Origin: Irineochytrium annulatum
Taxonomy: Eukaryota > Chytridiomycota > Chytridiomycetes > Chytridiales > Chytridiaceae
Length of the DNA: 14,109 nucleotides
Reading direction: 5' to 3'
NCBI GenBank assembly: GCA_027600665.1
Contig: JADGJL010000769.1
Span: forward strand, 1-14,109
Position numbers and translations under genes: made by a program. Position 1 is the first letter of the stretch; each line of letters begins with the position of its first letter. This document shows positions 1-9,035 of this stretch, piece after piece. The notes under the pieces are model-generated. The model was not told the origin of the DNA and made no database searches. It saw only the letters and a list, made by a program, of their open reading frames with translations.

Positions 1-644
1 GGAGGGGACGGTGGGTCGATGAATCAACCCGGTGGGGGTCAGTAAGATGGAAAATTTGCAGATAGCTTACCAACATTTTTGCGTCGGAATGGAGTGCAAT
101 GCTGTGTAATCAAGCTGTGTTTTTTACTCTGATTATTCTTCTTCCTTTCTTGCCTAAATATACACAAGCAATTGGCTACTTGCACGTTTGCAACATCAAC
201 GCCTGCGCCCTGGAGAAGTTTATGCTCTAAACCAAACATGTTTGAAGCGCACGTTGCCCGCATAGTTCATCAATATCATCAATATATTCCGTTCGCGAAG
301 TGATTAAAGACCAATATACACAAAAAAATCCAGGTTAGGTGACGAGTTTGCAGTCCGTAACAGAAGAAGGAAAGACACATGATAAAATATAAGCGACAGA
401 GAATAGAACGGTCGATAGTCGACAGTATTAGAAGCTACACCTCCTAAAAAAAAAATAGCATGGGGCGAAAAAAACCAGTTTGTTGTTGCTGTAAGTGGGT
501 AGTCGGTTTTGCATGTGTGACGAATATGCACTTGATCACATAATATCATAGCCCGTGGCTAGCTTATCCCTTCCTCGAGCCTATTACCCCCGCCCAACCG
601 GCATCCGTACCCGCCGCCCCGGCACCGTCCTTCCCTCCTAACGA
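1..644. other. Left-edge intergenic DNA, no supported gene
   Basis: I find no gene here that I can defend. The stretch is AT-rich with A and T runs, for example an A run near 447-456. A minus-strand open frame at 39-263 encodes 74 residues, including GLEHKLLQGAGVDVANVQ, which is faintly ankyrin-like. It is followed in the same direction by a GTAAGC donor-like site near 72, so it could be an exon of a gene running off the left edge. No family motif is complete and I do not call it. The part next to 645 should hold the 3' untranslated region of the minus-strand membrane-protein gene. Confidence 0.5.
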
Positions 645-1380
645 CTAGCTCTTCTCCAGCGGCGTCTCCTCCTCGCTCTCCTCCAGCAGCGCCTCCACGT
701 TCCTCAGGTTCACTCCCGCCTGGCCCCTGTTCTGCGCGAGTTCCTTCATCCAGTAGGTTCGCACGCAAATACAGAAGAAGACGGCGAGGATGGAGTGGAT
801 GGCCGAGATGGTGAAGGCCGCGAACCGAAGTAGAGGGAGGTTCTTGCAGTGATTGTGGAGGTCGGGCACGCAGCCTGGTGGGGGCAATAAAAAAAAAAGA
901 AGAAGAAAGAAAAAATTTGTATGAGAAGGCGAACGTGCAAATAAAAACACAACATTTGTTCCACATCCAGCGCTTCTTTCCCTATCCATGATATTCACCT
1001 TTAAGAACGAAGACGGCGAAGAAGAAGGATGCCCAGTCCGCGGCGACGGATACGAAGGAGGAGACGAAGAACCAGATGCACCATATCCTCGTGATGTACT
1101 TGTCCTTCTTTGAAAAGCCGTACAAGCCCACAGACGCGAAAACGACGCAGAACAGGCCCCACAACCCCTGCACCTTCGTCACCGGTGTCGCTGTTTGAAG
1201 ATCAACAACACGAATGGTTACTTTCCAATACTGCCTTCGCTTAGACTCAAATATCGCAATACCTCTTTCGACCAGGATGAGATTCGTCACGGCAGAAGTC
1301 AGGGCAGTCATAAGAGACAGGAATGCGATCTCCTGCGGTCCGAAGCGGGACAGCTTCCGGAGGTCAACGACTGTGTTCAT
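645..1380 (-). CDS. Putative four-helix membrane protein of unknown function, two (possibly three) exons
   Basis: Exon 1 is 1380-999 and exon 2 is 874-645, joined over a 124-nt GT-AG intron (875-998) that splits a glycine codon; its gene strand is T-rich before the CCACCAG acceptor. The product is about 203 aa. The start is the ATG at 1378-1380, the first in this frame after an in-frame TAG. Four hydrophobic segments lie near residues 16-37, 72-88, 98-122 and 143-165. The third is rich in aromatic residues (WCIWFFVSSFVSVAADW). Basic stretches (SKRRQYWK, SKKDKY) flank helix 2, a Cys/His-bearing loop CVPDLHNHCKN joins helices 3 and 4, and the C-terminal tail is acidic (EALLEESEEE). Residues 54-71 may be an unrecognised 54-nt intron (1168-1221), since they are bounded by GT and CAG and removal keeps the frame; the product would then be 185 aa. 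I do not recognise the family. A tetraspan/MARVEL-like fold is possible from topology alone. It is divergently arranged with the cofactor D gene. Confidence 0.72.
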
Positions 1381-2099
1381 CTTTTCGTTCAAGGGGTGGC
1401 AAGCTGGCTAAGCGTTGGTGGTTGGATCGCGGGGAGCTTCGGGAACCCCGGAGGTCGGAGGAAGCGTCGCCGGCCTGCGAGGAAGGCGCTTCGGGGATGG
1501 AGCAAGGCGCGGCTGCGCTGGGGGCAGGTCTGGGTCGAGGTGGCCCACAATAAAGACTGGCGACTTGGAACTTTGGGCGGTTGTGTGGCAGTGTCACGAG
1601 CGCGTGAAGGTATTCCCCAATCTCAAAGCGACGCGCAAGGAAGGTCGACGTGCTGACGGAGACCCTCCTTGCCCGGGGATTCCGCGAGGGTAGGCCTGAA
1701 CGTCGATGGCCGGAGGGTTGGCGGCCGTCTGGTCGTTCCCCTGACACGGCTTTGGCGATCACTTGGAAGACAGCAAGCAGCCCGCAGCAAGAACGTTTCA
1801 ATATAAAAAAGGTATCTTAGGATATGATCACTCCCGCGCGTCCTGCAATGGCGGGATGTTGTGGGATAGGCGTGCGTCAGAGTATGTCCATCCGAAGACG
1901 CTTGACGTCCTCCTTCTGCATTCCTGTTGGACGTATTCGAAGGACTTCTCCTTTTTTTATTTTTTTTTCCCCCCTAGCCGAGAAAGGCAAGAGAAGAAGC
2001 ATTAATATTGATGATATTATTGTAAGTGCTATAGTAAGGTGGCTTGGGCCGTCGTCAAAACGGGCGACGATTGAAATCCCGGCGAGCGCTGGCATCGCT
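1381..2099. promoter_or_regulatory. Divergent intergenic region, presumed promoters and 5' leaders
   Basis: These 719 bases separate two gene starts that point away from each other, so both promoters should lie here; this is inferred from gene orientation. The left part is GC-rich and has open frames on both strands, but none shows a recognisable protein. The right part, close to the cofactor D start, is AT-rich and holds the T-rich tract listed separately. No TATA box or defined binding site could be assigned with confidence. Confidence 0.45.
1952..1974 (+). promoter_or_regulatory. T-rich tract followed by C run upstream of cofactor D
   Basis: Seven T, one A, nine T and then six C lie about 125-150 bases before the chosen ATG at 2100. 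Poly(dT) tracts of this kind are common in fungal promoters, where they disfavour nucleosomes. The assignment rests only on composition and position. It also argues against the long in-frame extension upstream of 2100 being protein coding. Confidence 0.35.
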
Positions 2100-5000
2100 A
2101 TGGGCTCTCTGGACACTCTGGCGACGTCGTCTCGGCAGCTCTCAACGGCCTCGATCCGCGACGAGGAGGTCGTCGGCCCCTCGTCGGCCTCGTTTTTCGT
2201 TGAGCACCAGGAGTTCGACCACCTGCTCGCAGGCCTCATCCGCGAAATTCTTGCATCCACCGGCGACGATGGTCGGGCCAGCAGTGCCGGGAATACGCGT
2301 ACGGCCGCAGGTCCCGCCATCGTCGTCGAGGATCTGAACCCTAATCGGCCGTCTGGTGGCGCGCCCGGGCTGACGTCCGAGCTGGGGTCGGCGCACTCGC
2401 TGGCCTCTACGAGCGTGGGTCGCATCTCCGGAGTCGGAAACGCGCAGCCGCGAACAAGCTCCGAGTCGGTCGAGGAACAATTCGACCAACTGAAGCCGCA
2501 GCGCGCGCCGGGCAGGCTGGAGATGATATTAGAGAAGTACCAGGAGATGCCGCATTTGCTGGACCCGTTCCTGGAACCGACAGTTAATGCGTTGGTGGAT
2601 GGGCTGCGCGTTGGGATGGCGACTGTGAGGAGGTGGAGTTCGTCGAAGGGCGCGGGGGATGCGGGGAAAGTGGAAGGCGGGTGCAGGTCGCTGCATCCGC
2701 TTTTCAGGCTACTTTACGTTATATGCAAGGTTCGAGGTTACAAAACCATCGGTAAGCCTGCACCTGGTGTCATTAGATGCTGCTCTGCCGTCGCTGATGC
2801 ATCCCACAGTTAAGTTTTTGTCGCACGAGACGAGCGACTTGGAGCCGACGTTAGAGTACTTCTTCGCTGTGCCGAAAGGCCACGACATATGGGAGTCGCG
2901 CTACGTACTCATGCTCTGGCTCTCGCACATTCTCATGATCCCCTTCAACCTCTCCACGATCGACTCAAACGTGGATAAGAGCCAGCGGGGGCTGGCCGTC
3001 ACGATTATGGAACTCGGCAAGTCGTACTTAGGCGCGTCAGGGAAGGAGCGGGAAGCCGCGGCCGTGATGCTGACGCGGGTTCTGACTCGGTGCGTGCTAA
3101 TTGCGGTTAGAGCTGTCTTTTCTGATTCCGGCAATGCTGTAGCAAGGACACGGTTCAACAACACCTCCCTTCCTTCCTCCAATGGTCGACCACTGAGCTG
3201 ACCTCTCCAACCACCCCGCTCTTCCTGCGCATCGGAATCCTCCAATCCCTCTGCTCCATCCACAAGCTCGGCCCGCGCTCCCTCCTGATCGAAACTCTTC
3301 CCGGCTTGGCGTCCATTTGCATGAGACTCCTGGAAGGGAACGCCAAGGATCGGGGCAACCCGCTAGTGACGAAGCTGGTGACGAAACTGGCACAGAGGGT
3401 GGGGCTTTGCTTCCTGAGGCCGAGGCTAGCGCCGTGGAGGTATCAGAGGGGGAGCAGATCGCTCGCGGTGAATTTGGGGAGGGCGGCGGCTAAGGCGGAA
3501 AGCGCGGCGATGAATGAGGAGGTGGACGATGATTACGATATCCCATCCGAGTTGGAGGAAATTATTGAAATTATGCTGAACGGGTTGCGGGATAAGGTTA
3601 GGAAGGTTGATAATGCGATATAACACTGATCGAACCTTAGGACACGATCGTGCGGTGGTCGGCCGCAAAGGGCATTGGCCGACTTTCGTCGCGGCTCCCG
3701 CAGGACTTCGCGACCGAGATCGTGTCCTCCGTCATCTCTCTCTTTGGCGAGGGCCAACCAGGCACTGGGATCGATCTCACCTTTGTCTCCGACCACACCT
3801 GGCACGGGACCTGCCTAGCCATCGCTGAACTGGCGCGGCGGGGCCTCTTGATGCCCGAGAAGCTTGCCGAGGTTATGCCGTGGATCACATACGCGCTCCA
3901 ATTCGATGTCAAGCGCGGTTCTTTCTCGGTCGGCGCCAACGTCCGAGATGCGGCCTGCTACGTTTGTTGGTCGATCTCGCGCGCATACGATGCCTCCCTG
4001 CTCGCCCCTTTCACGTCTCACATCTCGCGCTCTCTCGCCGTCGTCTCGGCGCTCGACAGGGAGGTGAATGTGCGTCGCGCCGCGTCGGCGGCGTTCCAGG
4101 AGGGCGTGGGGCGGTTGGGCGTTGGGGATGTTGGTGGGGTGCCGAATGGGATCGAGGTCGTGACGATTGCGGATTATTTTGCGGTGGGGAATCGGACGTG
4201 CGCGGCGTTGGATGTCGCGACGGCGATTGCGAGGTTCGTACTTGCGCGTCGGTGCTGGCTTTTGCGGGCTTCTGATTGACGGATTAGATTTGATCAATAC
4301 CGTGTTATTGTGATTGATCATGTCGCGGAAGTCAAGACGACTCATTGGGATAAAGAGATTCGAGAGCTTGCATCAAAGACGCTCTCTAAGCTCGCTTACA
4401 TCGACTTGGATTACATACTCTCGCACGTGTTACCGAATCTGGTACCCGGCTTCTTTTATCTGGTAGAAACTGATTATGTAAAGATTCCGATGATGACGTC
4501 GAAGGATTTGTCGACGCGGCATGGGTCGATGCTGGCTGTGGCGGAAATTTGCTTATCGTGGTATCTGATTCGCACCGAGGAGGAAACCGTGTCGCCGTGG
4601 TACACGCCGGAAGAGGAGGAGGCGTACATCAAGGTAAAGATTAATTTGTGAGCACAAAATTTTAAAGCGCTGTCACCCAAGCCAATAACAAAAGCCACTG
4701 TCGAGTACCCACGCGGCTATCTTGAGTCCTTCGGAGGAGACGTGACGAGCGTGGCGCTTTGCCGGCTATTGGACTGCCTTTGCCAGTCCTTCTGGCCCCT
4801 CGGCGGGCACGTCGACGCCTGGCGGCTCCTCCTTGACGCCAGCCTTGAGCGCCGCGAAGAGCATGTCCAGGACGCCGCGGCGTCGGCTTTCTCATCTCTC
4901 CTCACGCTCGAACTCGAGGGCGGGCGGGATATGGCCGAGCCTGTCCGGCTCTTGTGCAGGAAAGTCTGCACGGTGGCACCGGAGGACACGTACAGGAAGC

Positions 5001-6593
5001 GAGGTTGCGCGCTAGCGGTAGGAAGGTTGCCTGTGCCGCTGGCGGAGGCTCATGGGGCCGAGGTCGTGGCGAAGCTGGTGCAGGCGCTGGATTTGCCGGC
5101 CAAAGGTGGGGACGCGGAGCCGAGACGGAATACGGTTACGGCCCTAGTGTCCGTTATCATTATGTTAGGGGACAGCATGAAGCGAGGTGAGGTGAAGAGA
5201 TAGTTTTGGAGGTGAGCTTTTGGTGGCTAACTTTGCTCGCCACAGTAATCAGCCGAGACCTTTTTTGGAACGCGTGCGATAGCTTGATGGCCGCGATGGA
5301 GGACTACAGCATTGACCAGCGTGGCGACGTCGGCTCTTGGGTGCGCGAGGCGTCTTTCAAAGGTTGGGCGACCTTGATCCCGTTTGCAAGGCGGCTCGAC
5401 ATCGAGGACCGGAACCCGTACCTCTCCGACGAAATCGTAAGAACGGTCGTGAAGTTGCTGGTTAGGCAGAGCGTTGAAAAAATCGATCGGGTGCGGGAGA
5501 ACGCGGGGACGGCGCTTTGCAAAATCTTATGGGATTCCGAAATTGATGGGATGCTAGGGGAGTTTGAGGCGGACTTGAGATCTATCTTGACGAGGTTCGT
5601 GGATACTGCTTCAAGTGACAACAAGGCTGATATTTTGTGTGTTAGTGATGCGGACATTCAATGGTTGAATCCGTCATCCGTTTATTCGCGGATGGTGAGG
5701 TTGCTCCAGGTCAAAGCTTTGCGCTTCCAGCTGCTGGTCGGCTTGGTCGTGAGCGTCGGCGGCATTTCTGAAAGCCTCGTGAGTAATTATGAAAAGTAGC
5801 GCACGAAAACGTGACTGATGGTTATATTAGGTCCGCTACGCAACGTCGAACTTCCTGGAATTCACAAACAGTCTGCCCGTCACGTCGACAAACCCAGGCG
5901 AGTTCACGCTTCCGATGCTGCTGGACCTCTTCGTATCGGTCTTCACGGACACGGGTACCGTCACGCGGGAGCGGTTATCGCCGTCCCTCCTCGAGGTAGC
6001 CGACCTTCTCATTGGGTCCGGGTGCGTGGCGAAGGCGGTGGAGGAGACCGGATGGGGTGATGGGGCGCTTAAGCTCTTCGAGGTGGTTAAAGCCGAGGTC
6101 AACAGAAGCAAGGATGTAAAGAAGATGGTGACTGCGCTGAAAATGTATGTTGCAATGCTTACGCCGTACTTTTTTTCATTTCGTGTTTTTTTTTGTGTTT
6201 GGCTTATCTATTATTTTGCCTTAATCTCCAGCTTCTTCGGCCTCTCGACGCTCTCGGGAGCTAATGCTGCAACGGTTCGAAAGAAGGCACTCTCTCAATC
6301 CGTCATATACCTAGGCCACCCCTACCCACGGGTCCGTCGGTCATCCTCCGAAAGCGTCTACTTGATCTTGACGACGAGCGTAAGCGAGCAGGACACTTTA
6401 AATGAAGGCATGGAGGAATTGGAAGATCTCCTTCTCAGCACCGACTGGTACGTTTATTGATATTAATACGTGATGAGTTGTTAAAAACCAAACGTTGTTC
6501 CGTAGGGACCAACCATTGTCCGAGGTGAAGCCTATTAGACAGAAGATTGCCGATCACTTGAAGATCACCCTTCCAAAGCCCATGATCAAATGA
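2100..6593 (+). CDS. TBCD: Tubulin-folding cofactor D (tubulin-specific chaperone D), ten exons
   Basis: Exons: 2100-2751, 2810-3089, 3143-3596, 3641-4233, 4288-4633, 4682-5186, 5246-5778, 5831-6144, 6232-6447, 6506-6593. All nine introns (58, 53, 44, 54, 48, 59, 52, 87, 58 nt) are GT-AG, and the joined frame is 3981 nt, 1326 aa, close to the family's usual length of about 1200. Cofactor D is a HEAT/ARM-repeat protein that holds beta-tubulin and, with cofactors C and E, assembles and recycles the alpha/beta-tubulin dimer in the cytosol. Family blocks include YQEMPHLLDPFLEP (147-160), LHPLFRLLYVICKVRGYKTI (198-217) running into VKFLSHETSDLEP across the first splice, DTIVRWSAAKGIGRL (from 463), VEYPRGYLESFG (from 782) and VSVGGISESLVRY (ending near 1123). 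Residues 54-142 are a Ser/Gly/Pro-rich insertion lacking these motifs. The ATG at 2100 was chosen because upstream in-frame sequence is low complexity. Intron 8 has no stop and is 3n long. The gene looks intact. Confidence 0.95.
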
Positions 6594-6956
6594 TCAAGGA
6601 GGCGCTGCGCTAGTTTTCCTCTTTTAGCATTTCTTTTGTCACTCTCCCGGTATGGATTTTTCGTGTAATCCTCGTATATCGTTGTATTCTTCATAGCTCT
6701 CTATTTATATTTCATATACTATGTCATTTTTTTATCCTTATGATGGTAAGACGAACAAGATAGAGTCGGGCTGCAACGAGTGTCTGGTCGTATGTTGTAG
6801 AGATACATATATATATATATCAAATATGCCTTGTGCAAGGAAACAAGATGTAACTCCATAAAACGCACGCTACCTAGAAAACAATGTAATGCCCTTCCAT
6901 GCAACTTCATAACTCGCGACGTTGGGATAATTGCACCCGCAAAGTAGCATGATTCC
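6594..6956. other. Convergent 3' intergenic region
   Basis: This AT-rich stretch lies between the stop of the cofactor D gene and the stop of the minus-strand sulfurtransferase gene, so it should hold both 3' untranslated regions and polyadenylation sites. No canonical AATAAA is obvious at either end; AT-rich sequence such as TATTTATATTTC near 6700 may serve. A short minus-strand open frame at 6719-6910 has no recognisable content and I treat it as chance. Confidence 0.5.
6807..6820. repeat. Short AT dinucleotide repeat (seven units)
   Basis: Seven AT units in a row, in the convergent 3' region between two gene ends. It is a microsatellite with no sign of function. Confidence 0.8.
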
Positions 6957-8445
6957 TCATTTCAAGCCGCCCCTAGAATCTATCTCGGCCCCATCCTTCT
7001 CCTTTCCCGCCCACTCGGTCCAACTTCCATCATACACGCTGACGCCGTCCTCCAACTCCTCCCAAGTCCCAGGCTCCACCCCCATCCTCGCTACCACGGT
7101 CGCCAGCCAACCAATGCTTGCGTTTACGCCACTCCCGCACGTGTGGATAACCGGATCGCTAATCCCGACGCCCTTTTCCTTGAACACGGACGAGAGAGCC
7201 TGCGCGCGAAGCAAGGTAGAGGACGCCGGGTCCATGAGAAGGCCGGAGGGGATGGAGATGGAGCGTGGGATGTGGCCCGAAGGGATTGGGCGAGGCTCGG
7301 GGTCGGTACCGTTGAAGCGGCCGGCGGGGCGGGCGTCGACTACCGTGTGGTTTTCGCTGAAGAGGTTCTCGCGGACTTGGTCAAACGATTTCACGAGCGC
7401 CGGGTTGTATTTCGGAGTGTAAGTTGCGGGCTAGTTTATCCCACGACATTATGAGTCAAACCTCCGTTTCGAAACATACACAGAAACGTACCTCGACAGG
7501 CTCCGCGGGTCCCGAAACGACCTCCCGTCCCTCCGCCTTCCACTTCGGCAAACCGCCATCGAGGACCGATACGCCACCCGAGTGTCCAAAGACGCGGAAG
7601 GTCCACAGCACGCGAGCGGCCGAGCCGATGGCGGACGTGGCGTCGTAGATGACAACGTGGCTGTCGTTCGAGATGCCCAAAGCGCCAACGTACTTGGCAA
7701 AATCCTCGGCCGTGGGGAGCATGTGAGGCAGAGGGTTGGTGTGATCCGAAGCTTCGTCGATGTCGAAAAAGCGTGCTCCCTGAATATTTTGCCGAGTCAA
7801 TAGGGAAGGACAGTGGATTATAGCGGGAAAAAGTTGCACCTTGATGTGCTCCTTCAGAAATTCCTCGGAGCCTTTCCGTTTTGTCGCGGGCATGTGCCAG
7901 GTGCCATCAAGGATGACGATCTTCCGCGAGCCGTTGTTAAAAGCTTTCTCTTGTAGCCAATCGGTCGTCACGAGAGGATTCGCGATGCTGCCCTGATCAA
8001 TGGCACGGATGAAGTTAGCAAAAGATGACGGGCAGCCCTCGGACACAAGATAACCGAACAAAAGACTTCCGCCGCAACAATCCATTCTCATATTAGGAAA
8101 TAAAAAATAATCAGAGTGGGATCACACCTGCTTCGTCAGGATAGAGAACGATCGCGTCTGGTTCTGGTTCCTTCCCAACCATCCACTGTTCGCGAACGAC
8201 CTCAGCTGCGACAGCGGCCCGACCCCCGGCCCGGTTTCGGTCATCTGCTTCCCCATCTGCCTCCCGACCCCGAGTGCCGCAGCCGCCACAGCTCCCAAAT
8301 CCTTGAGCCGATCGCCAGCAGCACCCGCGGATGTACCGCCGCCCGAGCCCGAGCCCGCGCTTGCCCCCGGTCCGCCCATTCCAGCCCCGAATGCGTTCGC
8401 GCAGGCCCGTAGAAAACCGAAGGAGGAACCTCCTCGATTGAACAT
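6957..8445 (-). CDS. 3-mercaptopyruvate/thiosulfate sulfurtransferase (two rhodanese domains), probably mitochondrial
   Basis: Exons: 8445-8128, 7992-7840, 7779-7492, 7430-6957; introns of 135, 60 and 61 nt, all GT-AG and phase 0. The product is 410 aa. The enzyme moves sulfur from 3-mercaptopyruvate or thiosulfate to an acceptor such as thioredoxin or cyanide; the yeast relative Tum1 feeds tRNA thiolation. The first rhodanese domain, starting at NPLVTTDWLQEK near 110, is the non-catalytic type and has VILDGTWHMPATKRK and FFDIDEASDHTNPLPHMLP. The second, C-terminal domain has VVDARPAGRFNG, GHIPRS and the active loop CGSGVNAS with nucleophile Cys351. CGSG marks the mercaptopyruvate type; classic rhodanese has CRKG. 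The first ~107 residues are Gly/Ala/Ser/Arg-rich, almost without acidic residues, and end RSFSILTKQ, like a mitochondrial cleavage site. The domains are clear; exon 1 is less certain, because ATGs at 8091 and 8085 inside the first intron also open in frame into the domain. Threonine is usual where Asn356 lies. Confidence 0.9.
7993..8127 (-). other. Intron 1 of sulfurtransferase, with alternative in-frame start codons
   Basis: This 135-nt segment is bounded by GTGTGA and ATCAG and is read here as intron 1. Its 5' part has an in-frame TGA right after the donor, but its 3' part is open. From ATG at 8089-8091 or 8083-8085 it encodes about 31-33 residues, starting MRMDCCGGSLLFGY, that run directly into the rhodanese domain. 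Transcription starting inside the intron would give a protein without the mitochondrial-type leader. Confidence 0.45.
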
Positions 8446-9035
8446 CGTCCAGCAGGCGGCAGGAATCACGGATCTTTTTCTTGCGGGCGAGAACGCGAGC
8501 AGGCCGGACAACGATGTCCGATTCAAACGATACCAACTTCAATTTCAATGCCTCGCCCGTTCCTTACCAAGCTCAATAATTTCACCATTTCTCCGTGAGG
8601 ATGAGTACAGAAGAGGAGATGGGGGAACCGGTAGGATGTGCCCGTTGCTGATCCAACTTGGTGTGTCATTCGAGCAACTTTGTCCTCAACCTTTCTGTTT
8701 TGCTGTCGAATACAGCAAGGCGGATGCTGCCCAAGAAAGCGTGTATGAACTTCTGGCCGAGGTTCCGATATAAAATATAGCTTTCGCATTCCTGCAAGCA
8801 TGCTCTGCTTCGAGGAACGTTCGCTACTCTTGCGATTTCTTGTTTATCTCCGTACGCCGCCCCCAGCGGTCTATCACACTCCACCCCAAATCCGAGCTAT
8901 GTCGCCGCCGCCGATTCCACCGGGTCCAGCGCGACTCTGGACCGCCATTACCGTCAGCCGGGCTGTTTGAACTACTCCAATCAATGTCGTACTGAGCTGC
9001 CAACGTTGTGCCCACGGTCGTGCCTCACTCGTAAA
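8446..9035. promoter_or_regulatory. Divergent intergenic region, presumed promoters
   Basis: These 590 bases separate the start of the minus-strand sulfurtransferase from the start of the plus-strand membrane protein, so both promoters are expected here from orientation. Open frames on both strands (for example plus 8303-8773, minus 8523-8801) show no family motifs and partly overlap the sulfurtransferase first exon. No defined promoter element could be assigned. Confidence 0.4.

Noticed and set aside
1195..1656. Plus-strand open frame of 153 codons
   Set aside because: It overlaps the first exon of the minus-strand membrane protein; composition is that of an antisense frame.
1364..1801. Minus-strand open frame of 145 codons upstream of the four-helix protein, considered as an upstream exon
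   Set aside because: It is in another frame, has no recognisable domain, and no splice pair joins it convincingly to the membrane protein.
3815..4345. Minus-strand open frame of 176 codons inside cofactor D
   Set aside because: It is antisense to conserved cofactor D exons 4-5 and is Arg/His-rich, a typical shadow.
8303..8773. Plus-strand open frame of 156 codons
   Set aside because: It overlaps the antisense of the sulfurtransferase first exon, is Pro/Ala/Arg-rich as expected for the opposite frame of GC-rich coding DNA, and shows no family motif.
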